NCBI GenBank assembly: GCA_900770895.1
Contig: CAAGMF010000082.1
Span: forward strand, 1-23,241
Length of the DNA stretch: 23,241 nucleotides
Source of the DNA: an uncultured Mitsuokella sp.
GTDB taxonomy: Bacteria; Bacillota; Negativicutes; Selenomonadales; Selenomonadaceae
Reading direction: 5' to 3'
A program made the position numbers and the translations under genes. Shown in pieces: positions 6,390 to 15,948 of this stretch (positions are counted from its first letter, which is position 1; the number at the start of each line of letters is the position of its first letter). Under the pieces are notes generated by a model. That model ran no database searches and was not told where the DNA came from. It saw only the letters and a list, made by a program, of their open reading frames with translations.

Positions 6390-9300
6390 ATGACAGCCAA
6401 ACTTGATTTCATCGTCGGACGGGCTGGTACCGGCAAGACATACCGCTGCATGCAGGCCATGCGGGAGCGCATGAGCGAGGACCCGCTGGGACCGGCTCTG
6501 ATTATGCTCGTCCCAGAGCATATGACGTACCGGGCCGAGCGCGAGCTGGCTGCCAGTCTGCCGCAGCAAGGATTCCTGCGCAGCTACGTATTTGGCTTTC
6601 GCCGCTTCGCGCGGCAGATACTCATCGAGACCGGCGGGGTACGTCAGACGCGCGTCACGGACATCGGCCGGCGGCTCATCCTGCGGCGCATACTGGCCCA
6701 TCATGGGCAGGATGGCGATCTGAGGGTGTTTGCCCGGGCGGCTCGTCAGCACAGTTTTACGGCGGATCTCGACGAGATGCTGAATGAACTCAGGACCTAC
6801 CGGCTGACGCCTGAGGTGCTGCGCGAGGTGGCTGATGACCTGCCGGACAGGCGGCCTGGCAGCCGGCGCCTGATCGGCAAGCTGCAGGAGCTGGCCCTGC
6901 TGAGCGAGGAGTTCCAGGCAGCGCTGAAGGAACACGAGACCGCCAGCGAGGATATGATGACATTGCTGGCGCGGAAGCTGCCGGATGCGCCGCTGATGCG
7001 TGGTGCCGAGGTCTGGCTCGACGGCTTCGTGTTCTTCAATCCGCAGGAGATCGAGGTACTGCGGACTCTGCTCCAATCAGCAGATGCTGTACATGTGAGC
7101 CTGACCATGGACGGGGTCTACCTCTCCGGTCAGCCGGAAGGCCTGCCTGATGAGCAGCCAGAGCTGCGGCTCGCAGACAATATGGCTGAGATCGGCCTGT
7201 TCGAGCGGTCGTACCGGACCATGCGCGAAATCTGCAGCGTGTATGCCGAGCTGGCAGGCGCGCAGGCGAGACCGGCCGTATGCCTTTGCACACAGAATCG
7301 GCGGACGAATTCGGCCGAGCTGCGTTATCTCGAGACGGGACTGTTCGCGAGCGGCCGGCCCGTGGCACTGGAAGCATCGGTGCCGCCAGCAGGCAGCGGC
7401 AAAGAAACGACGAAGACTTCGACCACCTTGCCACCGGTACGCGTGGCGGCGGCGGCCAATCAGCGCCTCGAGCTCGAGGCTGTGGCCGCCGATATCCTGC
7501 GCCTGGCCCGCGAGCATGGCTATGCCTGGCACGATATCGGCATATTGCTGCGTGACCAGGACTCGTATGCCGAGATGGCACGCATGGTGCTGGCTGATTA
7601 CGGCATACCGGTCTTTGATGAGGGGAAGCGGCCCAGTGTCCGGCATCCTCTGGCCGAGCTCGTGCGGGCAGCGCTGGCCGTGGCCTCGCAGGGCTGGGAC
7701 TGCGATACGGTGGTGCGGGCCCTGCGCACAGGTTTCTTCCCACTGGAGCGCGAGGAAATCGACGAGCTCGAGAACTATGCGCGCGAGTTCGGCTTGCGCG
7801 GTCGCCGCAAGTGGACGAGACAGGATGCCTGGGACTGGTGGCGGCGCTGGTCGCTGGACGATGCGGAACCGGACGAGCGGCAGTCTGCCTGGGCAGCGCA
7901 TATCGATGCGCTGCGTCGGACAGCGGTGGCACCATTGCAACGGCTGGATGCAGCGCTGCATCGTCCGCTCAAGGATCAAGCGGGCAGGCGCCGCTATGCG
8001 CCGAATACGGTGCGCGAGATAACGACAGCGCTATACGGATTCCTCACGGACCTGCAGGTGCCCGAGCACCTCGCGGAGCTGGCTGAGGCGGCGTACCAGT
8101 CGGACCGGTTGGCGGATGCTGCTGAGCATCGGCAGATATGGCAGGATATCATGGGGCTGTTCGATCAGATCGTCGAGGTCAGCGGTGATGAGACCATGTC
8201 GCTCAAAGACTACGAGCAGCTGTTGGGCGAAGGCCTCGATGCCCTGCAGGTCTCGCTCGTGCCGCCAGGGCTCGATTATGTGACGCTGGCGGATTTCGAT
8301 CAGAACAGCCTGATGAATATGAAGGCAATCTATATCGTCGGGGCCAATGATGGCATGATGCCGCGTTCCTTTAGCGACAAGGGACTGCTGACAGACGCTG
8401 ACCGGCTGCATATCGGCGAGACGCTCGCCCAGCTGTCCGAGGCTGACGCCAGCCGCCACTACAGCATATCGCCGGGAGCCCGGGAGCGCAGCTTCGGAGA
8501 GAAGTTCCTGCTCTATCGCGGCTTTACCGAGGCGGCTGAATACCTCTGGGTATCGTACGCTCTCGCTGACAGGAACGAGGAAGGACTGCCGGTGTCACCG
8601 CTCGTGGGTCGCTTGCGGGCACTGCTGCCGCAGGCGGAATTCTTCACCATACCGCTGGCCAGCATGGCGCGTCACGACGATCTGGCCGTGGCGGCACCGC
8701 GGCCAGCCATAGCAGGTCTGGCTACGGCGCTGCGCGGCGCCCGCGATCAGGGACTGGCGAGCATGCCGGATTATTGGCGCGACGTGTACGACTGGTCGCT
8801 GGAGCGCGAGCAGTGGCAGCGCTCACTCGCGCTGGCACTCGATGGGCTCACGGCCCGGGCTCCGCAGGAGAAGCTGTCGCCGCAGCTGGCTCACCAGCTT
8901 TACCTGCGGGGAGGACGTCAGTTGCAGGGCAGCGTATCGCAATTCGAGAATTACCAGAAATGCCCGTTCCAGTACTTTGCCCGCTATGGGCTGAAGCTGT
9001 CGGAGCGGCATGAGTACGTCTACGATAACAGAAGTCTCGGTACGCTCATGCATGCGGTGCTGAAGGAGTACGGCGAGCGGGTGCGCGATGAAAAACGTTT
9101 CGCCGGCCTCTGGCAGAACGTGCCCGAGGAGGAGCGCCGCAGTCTGTGCGGAGCCATCGTCGATGAGCTGGCACCGCGCCTGTCGGGCGATATCCTGTCG
9201 AGCCGTGCGAGCTATATGCATCTGAAGCACCGGCTGAAGGACATGGCGTTGCTGTCCATCAACCACCTCACGGAGTGGGCTGAGGTCTCCGGCTTCCAGC

Positions 9301-10094
9301 CACTTTGGTTCGAGCAGAGTTTCGGCGGGCGCGGCGATGCCCAGATTACGCCGCTGGCGCTCGGCGATGGTGTCAGCCTGTCTTTCCGCGGTCAGATCGA
9401 CCGTGTCGACCTGCATACGAGCGGGAAGTACTATCTCGTAGTCGATTACAAGACGGGCAGCCCGAAGATAAACCTGCTGCAGATTTACTACGGCTTGCAG
9501 CTGCAGCTGCTGGTTTATCTCTATGTGGCCCGCGAGCTCTTGCGCAACCGGCAGAAGCGGACGGTGCTGCCAGCTGGCATGCTCTATGCCGTACTGCGCT
9601 ATGGCCTGAAGGGAGACAAAAAAGATCATGAGCACGAGCTCAGCGAGGAGGAAGTGCGCAAGAAGCTCAATCAGGAGCTCCGCATGCCCGGCTGGGTACT
9701 GGCGGATAAGCAGCTGATCGAGGAGCTCGGGGCCCAGAATTTCCTGTACGTGAAAATAGATAAGGAAGATAAGCCTACGGCCATCGACAAAGGCCGCGTG
9801 AATAGTGCGGAGGAATTCGACCTGCTCATGGACTATGTCGAGTATATCCTGCGGCTCACGGGGCGCGATATACTTTCCGGTGACATAGCAGTGCGTCCTT
9901 TCCAGGATGAGAACACGATCACCGATTTAAAAATTGATGCCTGCAAATATTGTCCGTTCCTGCCGGTATGCCGGTACAATCCGGAGATACCGGGCTATGA
10001 GCACCGCGAATATGATGAGACGACAGAAGAGAAAATCGAGCAGAAGATGAGGACGATGACGGGCAGGGAGGACTTGAGCGATGAAATACACTGA
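6390..10094 (+). CDS. addB: AddB, helicase-nuclease subunit B (Fe-S nuclease)
   Basis: This 1234-residue protein is the B subunit of the AddAB helicase-nuclease, which resects double-strand breaks and loads the 3' strand for RecA. It starts with a Walker A, GRAGTGKT (10-17), followed by a degenerate UvrD-like helicase core. The C-terminal RecB-type nuclease has VVDYKTG with D1019 and K1021. Four cysteines are placed as in the AddB iron-sulfur staple: C858 (KCPFQYF), C1185, C1188 and C1194 (CKYC-x5-C). All are intact. Length is close to B. subtilis AddB. ATG 6390 places the family N-terminus MTAKLDFIVG correctly. The 3' end overlaps addA by 14 bases, which fits coupled production of the two subunits. 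Chi recognition is expected of the family but cannot be read from this sequence. Confidence 0.95.
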   Translation: MTAKLDFIVGRAGTGKTYRCMQAMRERMSEDPLGPALIMLVPEHMTYRAERELAASLPQQGFLRSYVFGFRRFARQILIETGGVRQTRVTDIGRRLILRRILAHHGQDGDLRVFARAARQHSFTADLDEMLNELRTYRLTPEVLREVADDLPDRRPGSRRLIGKLQELALLSEEFQAALKEHETASEDMMTLLARKLPDAPLMRGAEVWLDGFVFFNPQEIEVLRTLLQSADAVHVSLTMDGVYLSGQPEGLPDEQPELRLADNMAEIGLFERSYRTMREICSVYAELAGAQARPAVCLCTQNRRTNSAELRYLETGLFASGRPVALEASVPPAGSGKETTKTSTTLPPVRVAAAANQRLELEAVAADILRLAREHGYAWHDIGILLRDQDSYAEMARMVLADYGIPVFDEGKRPSVRHPLAELVRAALAVASQGWDCDTVVRALRTGFFPLEREEIDELENYAREFGLRGRRKWTRQDAWDWWRRWSLDDAEPDERQSAWAAHIDALRRTAVAPLQRLDAALHRPLKDQAGRRRYAPNTVREITTALYGFLTDLQVPEHLAELAEAAYQSDRLADAAEHRQIWQDIMGLFDQIVEVSGDETMSLKDYEQLLGEGLDALQVSLVPPGLDYVTLADFDQNSLMNMKAIYIVGANDGMMPRSFSDKGLLTDADRLHIGETLAQLSEADASRHYSISPGARERSFGEKFLLYRGFTEAAEYLWVSYALADRNEEGLPVSPLVGRLRALLPQAEFFTIPLASMARHDDLAVAAPRPAIAGLATALRGARDQGLASMPDYWRDVYDWSLEREQWQRSLALALDGLTARAPQEKLSPQLAHQLYLRGGRQLQGSVSQFENYQKCPFQYFARYGLKLSERHEYVYDNRSLGTLMHAVLKEYGERVRDEKRFAGLWQNVPEEERRSLCGAIVDELAPRLSGDILSSRASYMHLKHRLKDMALLSINHLTEWAEVSGFQPLWFEQSFGGRGDAQITPLALGDGVSLSFRGQIDRVDLHTSGKYYLVVDYKTGSPKINLLQIYYGLQLQLLVYLYVARELLRNRQKRTVLPAGMLYAVLRYGLKGDKKDHEHELSEEEVRKKLNQELRMPGWVLADKQLIEELGAQNFLYVKIDKEDKPTAIDKGRVNSAEEFDLLMDYVEYILRLTGRDILSGDIAVRPFQDENTITDLKIDACKYCPFLPVCRYNPEIPGYEHREYDETTEEKIEQKMRTMTGREDLSDEIH

Positions 10095-13000
10095 CGACCA
10101 GAAAGCGGCCATCGAGCAGCGCAATCACTCCATACTGGTGGCCGCAGCCGCCGGCTCGGGCAAGACGCGCGTGCTGGTGGACCGGATCGTGCAGCAGCTG
10201 CAGAATCGCGAGTTCGATGTCGATGAGCTGCTGGTCGTGACATTTACGAAGGCGGCGGCAGCCGAGATGCGCCAGCGCCTCGAGAAGGGGCTGCGCGAGG
10301 CGCTGGCCGCTGCGGCGGACGAGAAGGAACGCGCCTATCTGGAACGTCAGATCGTGCTGCTGGGCGGCGCACATATATCGACCATGCACTCCTTCTGCAA
10401 CCGTATCATAGCTGCTCATGCCGAGCTCACGGATATGGATTCGCGGACGCGGCTGGTGCGGGACAATGAGGGTGCGCTGCTGAAGCGCGAGACGCTCGAG
10501 AATCTGCTCGAGCAGCACTATGCGGCGGCCCAGGCTGACCCCGAGGCAGCGGAGAATCAGGCGTTCCTCGACTTTGTCGACAGCTATGGCGACGCCGAGG
10601 GGGATGAGGATGTCTATCAGATCATCCTCTCGCTTTATGAGTTCGCCATGAATCAGCCGGCTCCGCGGGAATGGCTGGCGGCTCAGCGGGCATCCTACAG
10701 CTCAGATGATGCGCCGACCAGATGGTTCGCCCTGTACCTGGACAATATTTCGCGCCAGGTGCGGGATATCGCGACGGACTATGCCGGACTTCACATGGTG
10801 CTGCCGCGCGAGGCTGGACCAGACCTGCGTCAGATGTGGGAGCCCTATCGCAGCGTGATCGAACAAGATATCGAGAGCATCGAACAGGTGGCGGAAAGCA
10901 TCCGGACAGCAGCCGACCAGGTGAGAAAAGCGTCAGCTGAGGACCTCGAGGCGGCATGTGCGGCGCTGAGCAAGCTGATACCCACGTATCAAAAATTGAA
11001 AGCGGATCATAAGCCGCTGAAAGAGCAGTATCCGGAGCTGAGGAAAGAATTCGATTCACGGCGAACGGCACTGAAGAAAAAATACAAGGATAAAGTGCAA
11101 GCGAAACTGGACCTGTCGCCGGCAGGGCTCAAACATTCCTTTGCCGTGGCCGCTGAACTGATTGGTACCTATACCAGCCTGACCGCTGAATTCATCGATG
11201 CCTACAGCCAGGTCAAACGCGAGCGCGGGCTGCATGATTTCAATGACCTCGAGCAGCGGACGCTCGATATCCTTTGTGCGGACCGGTCCGGCCTCATCGG
11301 GCAGCCGCCGCGCTATGAGCGCACAGAGACGGCTCGGGAGATCGCGGCCGGCTTCAAATCCATCATGCTTGATGAGTATCAGGATACGAACGGAGTGCAG
11401 GAAGCCATCGTGAATCTCATAAACCGCCCGGACAATGTATTCCAGGTCGGCGATGTGAAGCAGAGTATCTATGGGTTCCGGCATGCCGAGCCGCGGCTCT
11501 TTCTCGAGAAATACAACAGCTACCCGCTAGAGCCGGGGGCGCATGAGGTGCAGCAGCTCATAACGATGCGGCAGAATTTCCGCAGCCGCGCCTGTGTACT
11601 CGGCCCGATCAACAAGATATTCGACCAGATCATGACGCGTTCAGCGGTCGATATCGAGTACGATGCCCAGAACAAGCTGTATGCGGGACTCGAGTATCCC
11701 GAGCCGCCGGTAGGCGTGAAGACATTGGCCGGCCCAGCCGAGCTCGCCATCGTGACGAATGAGATGGTCCATGCGGCAGGGAAAGAAAACGGAGAAGAAG
11801 AAGAACCAGTAGCCAGGACAGGCAAGAAAGCCAGTCATGGCGAGCTCGAGAACCTCTATATCGTGCAACGCATCCAAGAGCTCATGCGGGGCGGATATGC
11901 CGTGTACGATCCCGATTCGCCACTCAGTCAGGACGGCTACCGGTCCCTGCAGTACCGCGATATCGTCATCCTGCAGCGCAAGCGCGATCCGGAGCTCCTG
12001 GAGGCATTGCGGACGGCCAGCATACCGGCCTATGCGAGCAGCGACACGGGCTATTTTGAGGCGCAGGAGATACAGACGATGATGTCGCTCCTGTACATCA
12101 TCGATAACGCCCGGCAGGATATACCGCTGGCAGCGGTACTGCTGTCACCTATCGGTGGATTCACCTCGTCTGAGCTGGCGGAGATCAAAGTAGCTGCAGG
12201 ACAGGCGGCACAACCGGCAACTGCTGATGATGAGCAGCCGGTAGCAGTGACAGATGACAGCTTCTTCCAGCTCATCGAAGAGTTCGCGGAGCAAAGCTCT
12301 GCAGCAGATTCGGCACAGGATGACTTGCGCGAGCGCGTGCGCGGATTCCTCGGGCGGCTGGCTGGTTGGCGCGACTATGCCGGCCGGCACAGCGTGCCGG
12401 AGCTCCTGTGGAATCTCTATCGCGAGACGGGATACTACGACTATGTGGGCGGCCTGCCGGGCGGACTGCTGCGTCAGGCCAATCTGCGCATGCTCATCGA
12501 TAAGGCAGCCGAGTATGAGGAGACCAGCTTTTCCGGTTTGTTCCATTTCCTGCGCTACATCGATACCATGCAGAAGCGCAATACCGATCTCGGCGCGGCC
12601 CGCACGCTCAGCGAGGGCGAGGATGTCGTGCGCATCATGACCATCCACGCCAGCAAGGGGCTCGAGTTCGCTGTCGTCATACTGGCAGGCATGGGGAAGC
12701 AATTTCCTTATATCAGCAAGTCGCCAAAGGAAATCTACCCAGTGCATCAGAAGCTGGGCATCGGTGCCAGTGTGTCTGTGAGCACGGCCGGTGTGCGGCA
12801 GAAATTCCATACCATTACCTGGCACGTCGTACATGATGCCCTGGACCGTGACAGCCTGGCTGAGGAAGAGCGCCTGCTCTATGTCGCGCTGACCCGGGCC
12901 CGCGAGAAAATCATCATGGTTGGCTCGGTAAAAGGAGCGGACGATGATGCTGAGGAAGGCAGCAGGGGGCGTAAGGCGTCCCTGAGGAAAAAAATGGGGG

Positions 13001-14124
13001 AATGGTGCCAGAATGTCGCCATGAGCCAGGTGCAGCTGCCGGATGCCAGTATCGGAAAGGCAAAATGCATGCTGGACTGGGTAGCCATGGCTGCAGCCCG
13101 CGACACCGGCGGCCATGAACTGCGCGAGCTGGGCGGGGCGGGCGAAAGCGCCGCTGCGGCAGCTATCGACGAGCTGGAGCCGGATGGCGATATCCTCGTG
13201 CAGGTCATCGATCCGAGCGGCATCGCGGACTCCGGGACTGATGCGGCGGAGGATGAATGGCTCGATCGGATCACGCACCGCGAGAAGCTGCCGGAGAGTC
13301 CTGCGGCGGATAATATACGGCGGATCCTTGACTGGCAGTATGACGATCATGGTCTCACGACAGCCAAGACGAAGGTCACCGTGACCGAGCTCAAGCGGCA
13401 GGTCAGTGGCGAGGACAATCCGGATACGCAGATGCCGTCGACGCTGCTGACGCCGCTGCCTGAGGAGGCGGCGCACATGACGCCTGCTGGGGACAGCGAG
13501 CACCACATCGAGGCTGCCGATTTCGCCCGGCCGGCCTTCCTGCAGGAAGATCGGGGACGGCTGACCGGCGCCGAGCGCGGCACGCTCATGCATTCGGTCA
13601 TGCAGCATATCGACCTCGCGGGCGACCTGAGTACCGCCGGCCTGCAGCAGCAGATTGCCGGACTGGAGCAGAGCAGCGTGCTGCTGCCCGGCGAGGACCG
13701 GGTCATCAATGTGCCGGCAATCGCGGCGTTCTTTGCCAGCGAGCTCGGGCAGCGGCTGCTGCGAGCCCGGCGCATCTGGCGCGAGCTGCCGTTCAGCCAG
13801 CTGCTGCCGGCCGCGGAGTTCTTCCCGGACGTACAGGACGAGTCGGCCCGGACATTCCTGCAGGGCGTCATCGATGTCTTGTTCGAGGATGAGCAGGGGC
13901 GGCTCGTGCTCGTCGATTACAAGACGGACCGCCGGACGGATGACGGCACGATGCGGCGCCGCTATGGGAAGCAGATCCAGCTTTATGCGTCTGCCGTGGA
14001 GAATATAACCGGCCGCGAGGTCGCCGAACGCTACATCTACATGTTTTCTACGGGCAGCGTGCTGGCTATGCCGGACGGGGCAGGAGCCTCGGGGGCCCAT
14101 GTACTTGACGATACCGGGAAATAG
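10081..14124 (+). CDS. addA: AddA, helicase-nuclease subunit A
   Basis: This 1347-residue protein is the 3'-5' helicase and second nuclease of AddAB. Superfamily 1 motifs are complete: motif I AAAGSGKT (22-29), Ia TFTKAAAAEM, motif II DEYQDT (431-436), motif III GDVKQSIYGFR (457-467), motif V HASKGLEF (856-863) and motif VI LLYVALTRARE (932-942). The C-terminal RecB-like nuclease has GTLMHSVMQH, D1265 and DYK with D1279 and K1281. It is about 100 residues longer than B. subtilis AddA, partly through acidic low-complexity linkers around 560-580 and 1020-1070. AGGGAGG at 10065-10071 precedes ATG 10081, which lies inside the addB 3' end. It is the last gene of the sbcD-sbcC-addB-addA array, and a candidate promoter for pepT sits in its last codons. 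Confidence 0.96.
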   Translation: MKYTDDQKAAIEQRNHSILVAAAAGSGKTRVLVDRIVQQLQNREFDVDELLVVTFTKAAAAEMRQRLEKGLREALAAAADEKERAYLERQIVLLGGAHISTMHSFCNRIIAAHAELTDMDSRTRLVRDNEGALLKRETLENLLEQHYAAAQADPEAAENQAFLDFVDSYGDAEGDEDVYQIILSLYEFAMNQPAPREWLAAQRASYSSDDAPTRWFALYLDNISRQVRDIATDYAGLHMVLPREAGPDLRQMWEPYRSVIEQDIESIEQVAESIRTAADQVRKASAEDLEAACAALSKLIPTYQKLKADHKPLKEQYPELRKEFDSRRTALKKKYKDKVQAKLDLSPAGLKHSFAVAAELIGTYTSLTAEFIDAYSQVKRERGLHDFNDLEQRTLDILCADRSGLIGQPPRYERTETAREIAAGFKSIMLDEYQDTNGVQEAIVNLINRPDNVFQVGDVKQSIYGFRHAEPRLFLEKYNSYPLEPGAHEVQQLITMRQNFRSRACVLGPINKIFDQIMTRSAVDIEYDAQNKLYAGLEYPEPPVGVKTLAGPAELAIVTNEMVHAAGKENGEEEEPVARTGKKASHGELENLYIVQRIQELMRGGYAVYDPDSPLSQDGYRSLQYRDIVILQRKRDPELLEALRTASIPAYASSDTGYFEAQEIQTMMSLLYIIDNARQDIPLAAVLLSPIGGFTSSELAEIKVAAGQAAQPATADDEQPVAVTDDSFFQLIEEFAEQSSAADSAQDDLRERVRGFLGRLAGWRDYAGRHSVPELLWNLYRETGYYDYVGGLPGGLLRQANLRMLIDKAAEYEETSFSGLFHFLRYIDTMQKRNTDLGAARTLSEGEDVVRIMTIHASKGLEFAVVILAGMGKQFPYISKSPKEIYPVHQKLGIGASVSVSTAGVRQKFHTITWHVVHDALDRDSLAEEERLLYVALTRAREKIIMVGSVKGADDDAEEGSRGRKASLRKKMGEWCQNVAMSQVQLPDASIGKAKCMLDWVAMAAARDTGGHELRELGGAGESAAAAAIDELEPDGDILVQVIDPSGIADSGTDAAEDEWLDRITHREKLPESPAADNIRRILDWQYDDHGLTTAKTKVTVTELKRQVSGEDNPDTQMPSTLLTPLPEEAAHMTPAGDSEHHIEAADFARPAFLQEDRGRLTGAERGTLMHSVMQHIDLAGDLSTAGLQQQIAGLEQSSVLLPGEDRVINVPAIAAFFASELGQRLLRARRIWRELPFSQLLPAAEFFPDVQDESARTFLQGVIDVLFEDEQGRLVLVDYKTDRRTDDGTMRRRYGKQIQLYASAVENITGREVAERYIYMFSTGSVLAMPDGAGASGAHVLDDTGK

Positions 14125-14133
14125 CGGTATGCT
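14105..14133 (+). promoter_or_regulatory. Candidate sigma-A promoter for the pepT-def-fmt operon
   Basis: TTGACG (14105-14110) and TATGCT (14128-14133) are separated by exactly 17 bases and match consensus at 5/6 and 4/6 positions. The site overlaps the end of addA and lies 52 bases before the pepT start. A 6-bp inverted repeat, ATACCG at 14111-14116 and CGGTAT at 14125-14130, fills the spacer and overlaps the -10; it could be an operator or chance. The leader to pepT is strikingly A+T-rich (14148-14170). Confidence 0.5.
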
Positions 14134-14185
14134 CTAATAACGAGGCATTAAATATATATTTTATAGATATCAAGGTGGCAGAACA

Positions 14186-15448
14186 ATGGATATTTCACTC
14201 CAGACATTGGAAAAACGTTTTCGCGATTATATAAGTTTCGATACTCAGTCCGATGAGAATGAGACTGAGGCATTCCCGAGCACGCCGGGGCAGAAGGTAT
14301 TTGCCAGGCATCTGGCGGAGGAGCTCACGAGCCTGGGACTGACGGACGTCTCGCTCGATGACCATGGCTATGTCATGGCCTCGCTGCCCGCAACCGATGG
14401 AGAGAGCGCAGCGGCACCTGTAGTGGGCTTCATCTCGCACATGGATACGAGCCCTGATGCTGCGGGCGGCCCGGTCAAGGCGCGCCGCGTGGAGTATGAG
14501 GGTGGCGACATCGTGCTGAACGAGGATGCTCCGGGCTTCGGCCGTGTCGTGCTGTCGCCGCAGGATTTCCCGGAGCTGGCCGACTACGTCGGACAGCCCA
14601 TACTGGTGACGGACGGCACGACGCTGCTCGGCGCGGATGACAAGGCCGGCATCACGGCAATCGTCAGCGCCGCTGAGTATCTGCTGCAGCACAAAGAGCT
14701 CAAGCATGGCACGATCAAGCTGGCGTTCACGCCGGAGGAAGAGACCGGCCGGGGCGTCAAGTATTTCGACGTCGATAAGTTCGGAGCGGACTTCGCCTAT
14801 ACGGTCGATGGCGGGGCGCTGGGCGGCCTCGAGTATGAGAATTTCAACGCGGCCAATGTCAAGGTCACCTTCCACGGCCGCAGCGTGCATACGGGCGACG
14901 CCAAGAACAAGATGAAGAATGCGCTGACCATTGCCAGCGAGTGGCAGCAGATGCTGCCGGCGGGCGAGCGTCCGGAGTACACCGAGGGGCACGAGGGATT
15001 CTTCCATGTCCATACCTTGCAGGGGAATGTCGAGACGGCCGTCATGGGCATGCTCATCCGCGACCATGACCGGGCGAAGTTCGAGCAGCGCAAGCAGTAT
15101 CTGGCGGACATGGCGGACCTGCTCAATGCCAAGTATGGCGCGGGCACGGTCGAAGTCGATGCCAAGGATGTCTACTACAATATGCTCGAGAAGATCAAGC
15201 CGCATATGGAACTCGTAGAGCTCGCGCGTCAGGCGATGCGCGAGGCGGATGTGGAGCCTGCTGAGCTGCCTATCCGCGGCGGCACGGATGGGGCCATGCT
15301 GTCCTGGAGAGGGCTCCCCTGCCCGAATCTCTTTACGGGCGGACTGAACTATCACGGCCGCTACGAATACCTGCCGCTGCTGTCACTGCAGAAGGCAGCT
15401 GCTGTCGTGTTGAATATCATGATGCATACGAACGAACTGCATAAATAA
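14186..15448 (+). CDS. pepT: PepT, tripeptide aminopeptidase (M20B)
   Basis: This 420-residue cytoplasmic zinc peptidase releases the N-terminal residue of tripeptides in the last steps of peptide use and protein turnover. The di-zinc site residues of the family are in place: H85 and D87 in SHMDTSPD, bridging D151 in LLGADDKAG, E185/E186 in TPEEETG, D208 in YTVDGG and H390 in NYHGRYEY. The dimerisation insert runs over about 215-325. Length fits the family (about 410). ATG 14186 follows AAGGTGG (14172-14178). It opens a block with def 23 bases downstream, so a peptidase acting on finished peptides is linked to the deformylase acting on new ones. The substrate range is inferred from the family. 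Confidence 0.95.
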   Translation: MDISLQTLEKRFRDYISFDTQSDENETEAFPSTPGQKVFARHLAEELTSLGLTDVSLDDHGYVMASLPATDGESAAAPVVGFISHMDTSPDAAGGPVKARRVEYEGGDIVLNEDAPGFGRVVLSPQDFPELADYVGQPILVTDGTTLLGADDKAGITAIVSAAEYLLQHKELKHGTIKLAFTPEEETGRGVKYFDVDKFGADFAYTVDGGALGGLEYENFNAANVKVTFHGRSVHTGDAKNKMKNALTIASEWQQMLPAGERPEYTEGHEGFFHVHTLQGNVETAVMGMLIRDHDRAKFEQRKQYLADMADLLNAKYGAGTVEVDAKDVYYNMLEKIKPHMELVELARQAMREADVEPAELPIRGGTDGAMLSWRGLPCPNLFTGGLNYHGRYEYLPLLSLQKAAAVVLNIMMHTNELHK

Positions 15449-15471
15449 TCTGGGTCTGGAGGAATGGCGCA

Positions 15472-15939
15472 ATGGCGTTATTGGATATAAAGAAGGCTGG
15501 CGATCCCATACTGAAGGAGGTATGCGAACCGGTCGGGCATGTCGATAAGAAGCTCAAGCGGCTGCTCGATGATATGGCGGAGACGATGTACGCCAATGAC
15601 GGCGTAGGCATAGCGGCCCCGCAGGTCGGCGTGAAGCTGCGCATGGTCGTCATCGACTGTCAGGATGATGTCGGACTGGTCGAGCTCATCAACCCGGTCA
15701 TAACGATGCGGGAGGGCGAGGCCGTCGATACCGAAGGCTGTCTCTCCGTGCCGAATATATATGGCGAGGTCAAGCGGGCGGCCAAGGTGCGCGTCGAATA
15801 CGTCAATCGCTATGGCAAGAAACGCCAGCTCACGGCTACCGGCCTGCTGGCGCGCTGCATCCAGCATGAGTGCGATCATCTGGAGGGGCAGCTATTCATC
15901 GATATCGCTCAGAACATTCATCCGGGCACGCAGAAGTGA
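15472..15939 (+). CDS. def: Peptide deformylase
   Basis: This 155-residue metalloenzyme removes the formyl group from the N-terminal methionine of nascent proteins at the ribosome exit. The three family motifs are present: GVGIAAPQVG (44-53), EGCLSVP (88-94) with metal ligand C90, and QHECDHLEG (131-139) with ligands H132 and H136 and catalytic E133. The active metal is normally Fe(II). The motif-1 isoleucine (GIAAPQ for the more common GLAAPQ) is a mild variant. TGGAGGA (15457-15463) precedes ATG 15472. The fmt gene begins 9 bases after the stop, the classic pairing of the enzymes that add and remove the formyl group. Confidence 0.97.
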   Translation: MALLDIKKAGDPILKEVCEPVGHVDKKLKRLLDDMAETMYANDGVGIAAPQVGVKLRMVVIDCQDDVGLVELINPVITMREGEAVDTEGCLSVPNIYGEVKRAAKVRVEYVNRYGKKRQLTATGLLARCIQHECDHLEGQLFIDIAQNIHPGTQK

Positions 15940-15948
15940 GGTGACAGC

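Noticed and set aside
12145..14100. Minus-strand open frame of about 651 codons opposite addA
   Set aside because: AddA helicase and nuclease motifs run through the same bases. The antisense product has no family features and no ribosome-binding site of note.
14134..14185. Riboswitch or T-box in the A+T-rich leader of pepT
   Set aside because: About 45 bases of leader are too short for a known riboswitch or T-box, and no terminator/antiterminator pair is visible.
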